DNA from: Coemansia sp. RSA 1804
Taxonomy: Eukaryota; Kickxellomycota; Kickxellomycetes; Kickxellales; Kickxellaceae
Length of the DNA stretch: 22,732 nt
Direction: 5' to 3'
Assembly (NCBI GenBank): GCA_027578815.1
Contig: JANBTH010000269.1
Span: 1 to 22,732 of the forward strand
The position numbers and the translations under genes are program-made. Of the stretch, positions 1 through 8,909 are shown in pieces (positions within the stretch are counted from its first letter, which is position 1; every line of letters starts with the position of its first letter). The notes beneath the pieces were generated by a model that saw nothing but the letters and a program-made list of their open reading frames with translations, ran no database searches and was not told the origin of the DNA.

Positions 1-371
1 ATTAGTCGCTGTGTGGCTGTCTGCATCACCGCACGCACACTGATGTCGCGCACAACAAGGTTGCTTTCGTTGCAAAGGCATAGATGGGCAGAAAACGTCT
101 CTCCTAGATACATGGTCCCAAAGGCGCGAGGCAGAACCAGGGCCTCTGAGAGCTGAAAGGCGTCGAGTGGGTGCATTTCGTTGGGCAAACAAAGATCGCT
201 AAAGATCTGTCCGCTCTGTGTTGGGCGATTCAGCTCGGCTTCTTGTACAGCTTGCGCAAGCACCGAGTTGTTGCTGTCAAGTGGGAATTTCCGCGTGCTG
301 GCCAGTGTTGGTCGCGACAAACGCATGACCTTTAGCGTCAGCGGATGTGTTTCGCGCATCAGCGACGACAT
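1..371 (-). CDS. TRAPP complex subunit 13 (TRAPPC13-like), 5' part only
   Basis: This is the N-terminal 123 codons of a protein that continues past the left edge. The first ATG is at 371 and the frame is open to base 1. Two stretches match the TRAPPC13 family as I know it: LTLKVMRLSRPTL near residue 11, and a later block with LPRAFGTMYLGETFSAHL followed by CNESN and a VVRDISVRAVMQTATQRL segment. In the family these form the first immunoglobulin-like beta-sandwich. TRAPPC13 is an accessory subunit of TRAPPIII, a Rab1/Ypt1 exchange factor acting in ER-Golgi traffic and autophagy; the Aspergillus counterpart is called TrapM. No intron is needed in the visible part. The gene lies head to tail with LYS9, 205 bases apart. 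The family assignment is good; the rest of the protein cannot be judged. Confidence 0.82.
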   Translation of the reverse strand, partial: MSSLMRETHPLTLKVMRLSRPTLASTRKFPLDSNNSVLAQAVQEAELNRPTQSGQIFSDLCLPNEMHPLDAFQLSEALVLPRAFGTMYLGETFSAHLCLCNESNLVVRDISVRAVMQTATQRL

Positions 372-576
372 TGCTTAGAAAAGAGTCTTTAATTTCAGAA
401 CGAATGATAACATTTTACACAACAAGAAGCAATGTGTTGTTGCGTAGCAAAAGAGAAAGACGCTGTGAGTTTCTTTTGTAGCGCTGAATCAATTGTTATT
501 TAGCCTCGATCAAGACGAAAAAAAAAAAAGAAAGAGACAGCGCAAAAGGGCAAGTAAAATGCTGGCAGAGGCCGCT

Positions 577-1935
577 CTAGAGGGTCTCCTCAACAGCGTT
601 AATGCCCTCGGAAGGAAGAAGATCCATTATGGGCTGGTAGATGTCGGGCGTCATTGGCGCAACAATGCCGGTTGCAGTGAGCTTGCCGTCGAGGATGAGC
701 TGCGTCGCAATGGCACAGGGCACGCCGACGGTCTTGGCCATTGCCGAGAAGCCGTTCGGCTCGCCATACATCAGCGTGACAGAAGTGCGCGTGTTGTGTG
801 AGCCATCCTTGTTCTCGACCTCAAACTTGTGCTGCAGAATGATCATGTCGCGCTCGCCTTCGCCATACATCATCAGATCCTCCAGACGCGCACACAGCAC
901 GTCAAGGTAGGTGCCGCGCTTGGAGGCCATGACCTTGGGAGAGGTGATGCCCAGCCACTTGATGCCGTGGATGATACGCTTGCGGATCTCCGGATCCTGG
1001 GTATCGATCTTGGCTTCAATCAGCTTAAGCAGCTCATCGGAATTGCCGCTCGAGTGGCCCAGCAGCTGCTGGCTGACCTTGTTCCATGGAAGATCCGCAG
1101 CGTTGGCAGCAGACAGAGTCTCGCGCGGAGTGTCATCCAGGAAGCCCATGTTGACAAGCGTCTTTGCAAACTCGGGGAAGCCCTGGTAGCGCAGCGAGCC
1201 ACGAACGCACGTCTCGGCATGGGGAATGTTGTAGCGCTCGCGGTAGTGGCTGGAGTCGCGGTTTCCGTATCCAACCAAAGCAAAAGCAGGGTAGATGAAA
1301 ATGGGGCGTGCCGAGTCCATAAGATCCTTGCCCTGGATCTCGACAAGCTTGCCGTCCTGCCAGTACCGAGCGTTGTTGCGCAGCGCAAGCAGGACGCCGC
1401 GTGCGGACCAGCTGAACTTGTAGCCAAGAGGATTGTTGCTGGCCTCTGGCGCAGGGAGTCCGCCGCAGAACGACTCGAACGACAGGATCTTGCCGCCCTG
1501 GTCGCGCACCTCGTTGATGATCTTCAGCGCGTACAGATGGTCGATTCCTGGATCAAGCCCAATCTCGTTCATGCAGACGATTCCTGCCTCCTTGGCAGCA
1601 GCATCCAGCTCCTGCATCGCTGGCGAAATGTAGCTGGTCGTCACTACGTGCTTCTTGGCCTTGATCGCCGCCTTTATGACGCGCGCGTGCTGCGTGTACG
1701 GAATCAAGCTGATAGTCAGGTCGTGAGCTGCAACAGCCGCCTCCAGTGCTGCGTCATTCTCAACATCCAGGCTGACGGCTGTTGCGTTCTGGTACTTGGA
1801 GGCCAGTTCTTGAGCCTTCTCGATGCCACGGCAGGCTACGGTGACGCGGTTGTTGCCGCTGCGCTGGAGGTACTCGAGGCAGGGCTCGGCAACAAAGCCG
1901 GATCCAAGAAGCAGGATGTTCTTCTGGGCAGACAT
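577..1935 (-). CDS. LYS9: Saccharopine dehydrogenase (NADP+, L-glutamate-forming)
   Basis: The 452-residue product matches fungal saccharopine reductase almost end to end; yeast Lys9 is 446 residues. It makes saccharopine from alpha-aminoadipate semialdehyde and glutamate, the penultimate step of the fungal lysine pathway, in the cytosol. The N-terminus has the Rossmann signature LLLGSGFVAEP at residues 8-18. Family blocks follow in order: SLIPYTQHA, VTTSYISPAM, NEIGLDPGIDH, CGGLPAPE, NPLGYKFSWSARGVLLALRN, RGSLRYQGFPEF and GERDMIILQHKFEVE. The start at 1935 is chosen because MSAQKNILLLGSG places the Rossmann strand where the family has it; the frame stays open a further 84 codons upstream, but that extension is phenylalanine-rich and unlike the family, so it is leader sequence. 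Single exon. Confidence 0.97.
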   Translation of the reverse strand: MSAQKNILLLGSGFVAEPCLEYLQRSGNNRVTVACRGIEKAQELASKYQNATAVSLDVENDAALEAAVAAHDLTISLIPYTQHARVIKAAIKAKKHVVTTSYISPAMQELDAAAKEAGIVCMNEIGLDPGIDHLYALKIINEVRDQGGKILSFESFCGGLPAPEASNNPLGYKFSWSARGVLLALRNNARYWQDGKLVEIQGKDLMDSARPIFIYPAFALVGYGNRDSSHYRERYNIPHAETCVRGSLRYQGFPEFAKTLVNMGFLDDTPRETLSAANAADLPWNKVSQQLLGHSSGNSDELLKLIEAKIDTQDPEIRKRIIHGIKWLGITSPKVMASKRGTYLDVLCARLEDLMMYGEGERDMIILQHKFEVENKDGSHNTRTSVTLMYGEPNGFSAMAKTVGVPCAIATQLILDGKLTATGIVAPMTPDIYQPIMDLLPSEGINAVEETL

Positions 1936-2375
1936 TATTGACGCAAAACACAATTCGCTTGTAAGGCACACTAAAGAGAAGCTTGTTGCAGAGACAAAGA
2001 AGAAAAAGATAAAAAAGGAATCCCAGCAGAAAGACAAGGTATCCAAACAACGAGAAAGATAAAAAAGCGCTGTTTTCCAAAAACGATGCTGAACGAGTTT
2101 TTCTTTTCGAAAAATGCCATCGCAATTGACAACTGGAAGAAAATATGATGGATCGATAACCCTCAGTCTCGATCTTATTCGTCTCACTGTGAAAAGGCAA
2201 AAAAAAGAACAAATGAGTCAACACTTTAAATGAGTAGAAACTGTTAATTCTACATTCATTCACCAGTTGCTTAAACGAGTAGACTGACGTAATCATTATA
2301 CCCTGCAAGAAAAAAATGCTATGGTCTCAAGAAACATCTTCAGACCAAAGCTGGACTACAAATAAAAAAGAAACA
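1936..2375. other. Spacer: LYS9 promoter side and end of the SLM-like gene
   Basis: These 440 bases lie between two minus-strand genes and hold the 5' flank of LYS9 and the 3' flank of the SLM-like gene. On the minus strand the 130 bases before the LYS9 start are rich in T and C tracts, as upstream of other genes in this window. I see no Gcn4-type TGACTCA site and no RNA gene; open frames here are chance. Confidence 0.5.
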
Positions 2376-4964
2376 CTACATGAAAGCGGCTGGAGAACTA
2401 CAGGTGTCGTCAAACTCATAGGCAGCCTCTGGGATGGAGTTGTGCGAATCAGGCGCAATGGGCGGGCACGGACCAACAGAAAGCATCTTCTGTAAGGGCG
2501 GCGATGTTGTTCCAACGCCCGATGGCTGCGATGCAACGCGATAGCCAGCGTGGAAATGGGCGTTTGTGGCCTCGCTCACATTTGTATGCGCACTGCTCCT
2601 CCAAAGAGGGGTGTGCTGGCCGGTGCTTAGCGAGCTTGTGCGCGAATCGACGCGAGTGCTGCGTGTCTGGCGCTTGGCAAGGAACTCGCCTAGATACGGG
2701 TTTGTAGGGTCGATGGTGGTGCGGGTGCTGCTGGAGGATGGCTGGTGGATCATCGAGCGCGGACGCTGCCGGCTTTCGCGGCTCAGTCGGCCACCAGCAG
2801 GATCTGGGATAGACAGTACATCTGAGCTCCAGATGTCTGCGCCAACCCTAATTCCGCCAGAAGAGCATGCGGCAGACGATGAAAACTGGCGCATGTGCTT
2901 CAGATCCACAATCGAGCAGCTCCCAGTATCCGACTGCGTTGCGCGCATAGGCTTGAGGAAAAAGTGTCTGCTGCCAGCAAGCCAAAGGTCATGCTCTTCA
3001 GCAATGTATGGCTGACGCATAGCAGCAAGTCCATTGGACGACCCTTGGTCTCGCAGCTTTGGCAGGCTTGAAATAGGACCTGTTTCGGTACCGTGAGATC
3101 CGTTACGTTCAAAAAGAGATTCTGGGCGATGGGGTGCGCCTGACGAGCCAGAGGAGCTTGTAGAATCAAGTCTAACAGCATGCTGCAGCCCAAATACATT
3201 GCTACTCTCTTCATCCCTCGAAGACGATGGTGTTGCGTTGCCTAGCTCCATGTCTCCTCTGTCCGATGAATCCGTGTAATCGGGAGAGTACCCGTCCATG
3301 GTGACTATGTTGTCAATTGAATCTGGAACTTGAGACAGGTTAGATGGCGCAACAACTCCGGATATGTTGCTCAATGGCTGCAAGTATATGTCTCGAGTAG
3401 GAGTGAACGAAACGGGTCGCCCAGAGTGGGAGTAACCAAGCGGCGTCTGCGCAAGCATTGACGCATCAACAGAGAACGGTCTGCCACGACGTGTAGGCGT
3501 AGCTGTAGCGTCCTCCAAACTCTGGATCTGTGCCTTGGTTGTGTCAAGGGAGCATCTTCCACCGCTTCTGGCGTTTGGTAGTTTGTCGGCGGCATGCTGA
3601 GTGCTGCTGCATTCTTCCGAGGCACGGTTTGAGGACTCGTCAGAGCTGGGCTCAGGCGTTGCCATACCAGACTCAAGCGAGAATTTCAGCTGGCTTGATT
3701 TGCGGTAACAAACACTCTCCATCAGCAGCATCCAATTGTCAAGGCTTGCGGCTGCGTCCTGGATGGTAATGCGGGAGCGGTTGAACCGACTGCCAGAGCT
3801 GATCTGCAGTGTGCCGGAGCGCACCATAGTTACCTGTGCACGCGGCAGAAATACCGATGTTTCTGGCGCGCCCCGTACGACATCGCCCTGTGAGCGAAAT
3901 ACATGAAAATAGCCACGGGTTGTCAGGACGCCGTACTTGGACTGCCAGGTGCTTCTAAACAGCGGACCTTGCTCTTTCAACGCAACAACACCTTGTCTAA
4001 GCACTCGCACCCAGTCGCTGTCCATGCCAGCATATTTATAGTCGCTAGCACTAGCGTTTCCGTGTGTGCTTTGTGGATTACACAGGATGTCGTCAAATTC
4101 GGTGTTAAAGTGCAGCCACTCACCCGCTGCGTCAAAGGTACGGAGTGAACGGATGTTTTTCTTAGCTGTATGTCTCAGTCGCTTGTGACGAGTGCTGGTG
4201 CAATCCATGAAGCTGCTGACAACGGCCGAAAGCCGCTCGACAAACCTGGACTCAAACTCCTTGATCCGTAACTGTTGTTCAATAGACGAGGCATAAAGCC
4301 TGTTCTCCAGCTCAGCACGCTTACGAAGCAGGGCCTCAATCTCAATGTTTATTATAAAGGGGTCCTTTACAGTTTCCTTGCGACGCTGGTAGGGATCACT
4401 GGCCGCTGTAACGGCAATTTCCAGCAGTTCGATGCGCTTGCTAATGCTCAGTTTGCAATGCTCTAGGGCGCTGTGTGCAGGGCGAATACATGCCACATAC
4501 GAATCCAGCATGGTCTTTGCCTCTTCGCTTAGACGGACGAGCTCTGTAAGTGTGCTCTTCTTAATGGTCTGGCTGATTGCGCAGTGGCTCTCCACCATTG
4601 ACTGCTGAAAGGTCTTGAGTTTCCAGGTGACGCTTTGGATGCCGTCGCTGCTGCCGACTGGCAAGACCATTGTGCTCTCCGGAAGTGGCACCTTCAGGAT
4701 ATCGCCAATACGCGCATAAACCGTGGCAAGGTCAAGCTCGGCAGCAGCCATGCTTTTAAAATACTCTAGATAATCGCCTGCCACGTGCTTCCACGTCTTG
4801 AGTCTCTGGTAGCAGAGATCGTCTGACCCTCCCGATCCTGTGCTCTGCGCAGGAACAAATACGTTCTGCGCTGCATCCTCGTACTGGTCAAGCGGCAGCA
4901 CTCTGATGTCGCTTTTACGCACCTGAGGCGCCTGTGTACGCCCCTTTAGGGGTTTGCTGGCCAT
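2376..4964 (-). CDS. SLM1/SLM2-like BAR plus PH domain protein (PI(4,5)P2 and TORC2 effector)
   Basis: This is an 862-residue single-exon protein. Residues 20-30 (IRVLPLDQYEDA) and 56-69 (KTWKHVAGDYLEYF) match the start of the F-BAR-like helical domain of yeast Slm1 and Slm2. A long helical region with KDPFIINIEIEALLRKRAELENRLY follows to about residue 295. A PH domain spans roughly 322-418, with FRSTWQSKYGVLTTRGYFHVF as its first strands and DNWMLLMESV as its C-terminal helix. In yeast these proteins bind PI(4,5)P2 at eisosomes and carry membrane-stress signals to TORC2. The remaining 440 residues are serine- and threonine-rich, apparently disordered, and likely a phosphorylation platform. 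Yeast Slm1 instead has its long disordered part before the BAR domain. The start at 4964 gives the family N-terminus 20 residues later. The name is family-level; exact orthology is inferred. Confidence 0.82.
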   Translation of the reverse strand: MASKPLKGRTQAPQVRKSDIRVLPLDQYEDAAQNVFVPAQSTGSGGSDDLCYQRLKTWKHVAGDYLEYFKSMAAAELDLATVYARIGDILKVPLPESTMVLPVGSSDGIQSVTWKLKTFQQSMVESHCAISQTIKKSTLTELVRLSEEAKTMLDSYVACIRPAHSALEHCKLSISKRIELLEIAVTAASDPYQRRKETVKDPFIINIEIEALLRKRAELENRLYASSIEQQLRIKEFESRFVERLSAVVSSFMDCTSTRHKRLRHTAKKNIRSLRTFDAAGEWLHFNTEFDDILCNPQSTHGNASASDYKYAGMDSDWVRVLRQGVVALKEQGPLFRSTWQSKYGVLTTRGYFHVFRSQGDVVRGAPETSVFLPRAQVTMVRSGTLQISSGSRFNRSRITIQDAAASLDNWMLLMESVCYRKSSQLKFSLESGMATPEPSSDESSNRASEECSSTQHAADKLPNARSGGRCSLDTTKAQIQSLEDATATPTRRGRPFSVDASMLAQTPLGYSHSGRPVSFTPTRDIYLQPLSNISGVVAPSNLSQVPDSIDNIVTMDGYSPDYTDSSDRGDMELGNATPSSSRDEESSNVFGLQHAVRLDSTSSSGSSGAPHRPESLFERNGSHGTETGPISSLPKLRDQGSSNGLAAMRQPYIAEEHDLWLAGSRHFFLKPMRATQSDTGSCSIVDLKHMRQFSSSAACSSGGIRVGADIWSSDVLSIPDPAGGRLSRESRQRPRSMIHQPSSSSTRTTIDPTNPYLGEFLAKRQTRSTRVDSRTSSLSTGQHTPLWRSSAHTNVSEATNAHFHAGYRVASQPSGVGTTSPPLQKMLSVGPCPPIAPDSHNSIPEAAYEFDDTCSSPAAFM

Positions 4965-5601
4965 TGTGCGCTAAGCAGCAAATATATAGAGTGTTGGCAA
5001 AGGCCAGGGAGACCGTTTATTTGGGGCTGTCTTTGCGTGAGACAGCTATGGACAATGTGGGTGGATAGACTGGTATGAAAAGTAACAAATGGCGTTGATG
5101 GCAAGGTTCTGCTGCTGCAAGGACTACAACATCAGACGCTCAGCATGAGGCAGCAGATAATTGGAAGGTGTATTCAAAAGTAGAGAAAATAATAACAGGA
5201 AACTTGAAAGATCCTTAGAAAAGGAAAATAAGCAGGAGGTCTAGAAAAGAAGAAACAAAGACCAGATGTTTAGCAAACATGCAAATGGCCCTACAAAGGA
5301 CCTTTCTTTATACGAATGAGCCTGGCTTCTGAGGAAAGACATGCATGTGCACATTGGTCATTAGATCAGACCCGTACACATCCACCTAAAGAATCAGATG
5401 GTTGAATGCAGTACTACGCGCATTGCTCACATCGGTGCGCGTCCGAGATGTATCCCTTTATTGCGATGGGGATCCAGCGAGGGACTGCTGGTTCTTGTCG
5501 CCCCTCGAAGAGTAAGCCAGCCAGCCAGTCTGTCTGCCAGAGTGCGCGTTTGCGGCTGCACCCCCTGATCCCTCTCTTTTGCTCTTGTGGCACGGACTGG
5601 T

Positions 5602-5623
5602 CCCTCTTCCCTCTCCCCGCCCC
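5602..5623 (-). other. Potential G-quadruplex motif
   Basis: Read on the minus strand, this segment has four G tracts of 4, 4, 3 and 3 separated by loops of 1, 3 and 4 bases. It meets the usual four-tract rule (at least three G per tract, loops up to seven). The plus strand is the matching C-rich strand. It lies inside the spacer, about 640 bases upstream of the SLM-like start codon and about 945 bases upstream of NMD3. Confidence 0.6.
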
Positions 5624-6434
5624 TTGCCTTGCTGACCCGGTTGGACGCGAGTGCTTTGCATCTGGAAATGCAATATTACACTCTTCAACATGGCATCATT
5701 ATCTTATTTCTCAAGTGTCCCCATTTCGCAATTTTACACACGCATCCAAGCATGCGCAATCCTCCCCATACGTTCACTTGTGCCTTTTGGTACGCAACCA
5801 TTCACGCCTCCAGTGCTTGCAATTGGTCTGGATACCGGCACCAACGCGTTCGTGATAATTACCTTGTTCAGCTGCTATTCTGAAATCTTTAGCCATTGTT
5901 ACATGTTTAATACAGCTTTTGTCTAATTGCTATTACACACTATATCTGCTATTGATATTGTGAGCCCTGCGTAAATATTATTCCTTAAATTGACTATCGT
6001 TTTGCAATTTTCTCTTTTCGCATCTGTCTGTTCTGGCATGCCAGTCGCGTCTTTCCAACTGAATTGTACTTGGGGGTCACGCACATCTGTTTCCAGATAC
6101 ATCTTTTAAAGCATGAGCATTTTTCCAAGTACCAGTACTGTTGCGCACCCCTCCCTCTTACGGTTCTTGCGCTCATTGCGGTTCCAGCATATCCTTTCTG
6201 ACTGTAGATAAAATGCAGCCGCATCTCAAAGCCGGCAATTGTGGAGACGTTAATCACAGCAATGAAATCGGTTAATCTACACCAATCTTTTAATCAGATG
6301 CCTGATCAGGATTGCCCTTTTTTGCTGCGGTTGTGATTACAAAGCGAAAATTTCTTTTGGATATGCCTCGCAAAAAAAAAAAAAAGCAGACCAGTCGGAA
6401 ACTTACGCTTCAAGTCACAAAGCTTTCTTCTCCT

Positions 6435-6460
6435 TCTACTCCCTACATATGTAGAGTAGA
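6435..6460. repeat. Imperfect palindrome upstream of NMD3
   Basis: The core CTACATATGTAG (6443-6454) is a perfect 12-base palindrome. It is flanked by TCTACT on the left and AGTAGA on the right, which also pair, with only CC unpaired on the left. The total is 12 base pairs of dyad symmetry within 26 bases. It sits about 105 bases before the NMD3 start, a plausible place for a dimeric regulator site. Confidence 0.6.
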
Positions 6461-6566
6461 CATAAATTAGCAAGGGTTAACGCTTTTTATCTTTTTCGCA
6501 TCCTTTATCTTACACTTTTCCTTTTTTCTTTAGCCCGTATTATTCTTCTCGCCCGGCAACAGACAG

Positions 6567-8105
6567 ATGGAATACACCCCTGAAACAAGAGAGCAGCTTA
6601 TTCTGTGCTGCGAATGCGGCACGGCGATTCCGCCAAACCCCGCAAACATGTGTGTAAACTGTGTACGGTCGATAGTCGACATCACAGAGGGCATTCCAAA
6701 GCACGCCACAATCCACTGGTGCAAGAACTGCGAGCGCTATCTGCAGCCACCGGCGACTTGGATGACTTGCGATCTCGAGAGTCGCGAGCTGCTTGCGTTG
6801 TGCTTGAAGAAGCTGAAGGGCCTGGCAAAAGTGCGGCTGATTGATGCTGGGTTTATCTGGACGGAGCCGCACTCCAGGCGAATCAAAGTGAAGCTGACGA
6901 TCCAGAAGGAAGTCTTTGCAGCAACGATTCTGCAGCAGGCGTTTGAGGTTGAGTTTGTGGTATCATCGATGATGTGTCCAGACTGCACGCGAGTCATGGC
7001 GCAGAATATGTGGAAGGCCATGGTGCAGGTCAGACAAAAGGTAGACCACCAGAGGACGTTCTTCTATCTGGAGCAGCTTATCCTCAAGCACAATGCGCAC
7101 TCAGACACGATCAACATCAAGGAGGTCAAGGGCGGACTTGACTTCCACTTTGCGCAGCGTGCACACGCGATCAAGATGATGGAGTTTCTTGGAAGTCTGG
7201 TTCCAACGAGGTCAAAGTCGTCGGAGCAGCTGATTTCCAGCGACACACACAGCGGGACATCCAACTACAAATTCACTTATTCGGTGGAAATCATTCCTAT
7301 TTGCAAGGACGATCTGGTGGTTATGCCAAAGAAGATGGCCAACGCTCTGGGACAGATTGCCCCGCTTGCGCTGTGCACACGTGTCGGCAACTCGGTGCAC
7401 ATCATTGATGTTAAAACGCTCCAGACAGCAGAAGTCTCCGGGCTTACGTATTGGCGACAGGAAAACATAAGGTCGATTGGCGGAAGACGCGATCTCAAGC
7501 AGTTCTATGTCATGGACGTCGATCCAATTGGGCCACGCAGCGGACGGTTTGTGCTGGCAGACATCACGATTCAGCGCATGGCTGATGTGGGGAGAAACGA
7601 CGATGTCATCATTGTGCGCTCGCATCTGGGCGGTATCCTCAAGATTGGCGATGCTGTTCTTGGCTATGACTTGCTGACAGCAAACATCAACGAGGACAGC
7701 TATGACAAACTCAACCCCGATGACATTCCTAGCGTTATTTTGGTGAAGAAGACATATCCCGAGGGACGTCGTAAACGCAAGCCCCGCAACTGGAGGCTCA
7801 AGTCTCTCAACAAGGACGATGGTGAGCTTGCACCCAAGAAGCAGGACCAGGAGAAGCTTGAAGTTGACTTTGAGGCTTTCCTGCGCGATCTTGAAGAGGA
7901 TCCTGAGCTGCGCTCGGGTGTTAATCTTTACAAGGATACCGGCGCGGTTGCCAATCCAGCAGGCGCGATGGAGGGCGATATGGATAGCGACAACGACGAC
8001 GATGAGGAGAATGAGCTTCCGGAAGTACCTCTGGAGGAGCTTCTTGACGACCTGAAGCTTGACGACGCAAGCGAAGATGAAGACGACGTCAGAATGGACA
8101 TGTAA
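6567..8105 (+). CDS. NMD3: 60S ribosomal subunit nuclear export adaptor NMD3
   Basis: The 512-residue product matches NMD3 in length (yeast 518) and layout. The N-terminal zinc-binding region has CxxC pairs at C14/C17 (with C15), C29/C32, C52/C55 and C137/C140. The middle carries family blocks such as YLEQLILKHNAHSDTINIKEV, GLDFHFAQRAHAIKMMEFL and LDFHF-type contacts, then GLTYWRQENIRSIGGRRDLKQF and the basic stretch EGRRKRKPRNWRLKSL near 399-414. The C-terminus is acidic and contains a leucine-rich export signal, PLEELLDDLKL, at about 488-498. NMD3 loads on the 60S subunit in the nucleus and bridges it to Crm1/Xpo1. The first ATG at 6567 gives the family N-terminus. Single exon, preceded by a T/C-rich leader. 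Confidence 0.97.
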   Translation: MEYTPETREQLILCCECGTAIPPNPANMCVNCVRSIVDITEGIPKHATIHWCKNCERYLQPPATWMTCDLESRELLALCLKKLKGLAKVRLIDAGFIWTEPHSRRIKVKLTIQKEVFAATILQQAFEVEFVVSSMMCPDCTRVMAQNMWKAMVQVRQKVDHQRTFFYLEQLILKHNAHSDTINIKEVKGGLDFHFAQRAHAIKMMEFLGSLVPTRSKSSEQLISSDTHSGTSNYKFTYSVEIIPICKDDLVVMPKKMANALGQIAPLALCTRVGNSVHIIDVKTLQTAEVSGLTYWRQENIRSIGGRRDLKQFYVMDVDPIGPRSGRFVLADITIQRMADVGRNDDVIIVRSHLGGILKIGDAVLGYDLLTANINEDSYDKLNPDDIPSVILVKKTYPEGRRKRKPRNWRLKSLNKDDGELAPKKQDQEKLEVDFEAFLRDLEEDPELRSGVNLYKDTGAVANPAGAMEGDMDSDNDDDEENELPEVPLEELLDDLKLDDASEDEDDVRMDM

Positions 8106-8909
8106 TAGACTTTGGAGTTTTGATAACCTGCTTGTTTGTGAAAAGTCTAGTGTCGCAGTGTTCTAGCCGATGGATCCTCGTACATTTCGGCACAGCAGTC
8201 AGGCCTGGTAGATTAAATATCGTGACTGAGCTGTGTATATGCCATAAAGTAGAGTTTGAAGGCTTGGTTCACACAATAAAATGTGTATACATTGTTGGGA
8301 AAAGAAGGGTCTTTTGTTGTTCGTCTCTCCGGGTGGCTGAATGGTTGGCTGGGATTGCTTCGCGCATTGTGCTCTGTTTCCCCTGGGTGGATGGATGGAC
8401 GTCTTTGAGCCAATGCCAAAAGACGCTTCCAGCCTCAGGGCGCCATCGAGAACAGCCCAACGGACCGTACAACGCAGGTGCTGCAGATCCGTAGATGAAG
8501 GCAGCAGGCATCCTCACGTACACCACATACTTTGTGCAAAATGCGCGCTCTTGCGTCTAGAGCAATTGTGTATGCGTTGACATGCGTGTCTGAGAGGCAT
8601 CGGCGGGGGGAGGACGGAATGGGGGCTGAAACGGCGTTTGCTGTTTTCCGGGTGTCGCGTCGACAGAGTTCTGGCACTTGCGTTTGGGCTGGCCATTTTC
8701 TTCTTTCACCCATCCTCATCTCCGTTTCTGCCTGGTTGTTTTATTCTTCTTTTGCAATTGATATCATAGTTTTGGTACTGGCGCTCGTTTTTGTCTCTCA
8801 TTTATATCTGCCAGTCCGCTTATTGTTTTTTTGTCGAAAGCCGCGGGCTAGTTGCACATAGGCTGTGCTGGTTCTTGCTAAACCGTTCCAACAAACAAGT
8901 CTTATTGTC
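8106..8909. other. Spacer: NMD3 3' end and promoter of the acidic protein gene
   Basis: These 804 bases separate two plus-strand genes. The first 175 bases end at an AATAAA at 8275-8280. The last 200 bases are T/C-rich, like other leaders here. The open frames inside begin mostly at non-ATG codons and have no recognisable family. A patch near 8330 resembles a tRNA A box but has no B box behind it. Confidence 0.45.
8275..8280 (+). terminator. Likely NMD3 polyadenylation signal (AATAAA)
   Basis: A consensus hexamer lies 170 bases after the NMD3 stop on the same strand, in AT-rich context. Fungal polyadenylation sites are often degenerate, so this is a likely rather than proven signal. Confidence 0.4.

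Larger units (their letters stand above)
4965..6566. other. 1.6 kb divergent spacer between the SLM-like gene and NMD3
   Basis: This is the longest gene-free stretch. It should carry the promoters of both flanking genes. It contains a C-rich run at 5602-5623 (a G-quadruplex motif on the minus strand), three CCAG units at 5517-5528, a perfect 10-base palindrome CCTGATCAGG at 6301-6310, a run of 14 A at 6372-6385, and a strong palindrome at 6435-6460. The last 90 bases before NMD3 are T/C-rich and include a splice-acceptor-like CTTTAG near 6534, so a 5' UTR intron is possible. Several 60-150 codon open frames exist on both strands but none shows a recognisable family. I found no tRNA B box or 5S-like sequence. 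Confidence 0.5.

Noticed and set aside
829..1941. 370-codon open frame on the plus strand, antisense to LYS9
   Set aside because: It lies wholly opposite a well-matched LYS9 frame, has no recognisable domain, and long antisense frames are common opposite GC-rich third-position coding sequence.
5690..5870. Small plus-strand frame beginning MASLSYFSS with a GLDTGTN segment
   Set aside because: The segment resembles a nucleotide- or sugar-kinase phosphate loop only over seven residues, and the frame ends soon after with no further family signal or convincing splice continuation.
8327..8400. tRNA-like start (GGGTGGCTGAATGGTTGG)
   Set aside because: No B box (GWTCRANNC) and no pairing acceptor stem downstream; it does not fold as a tRNA by eye.
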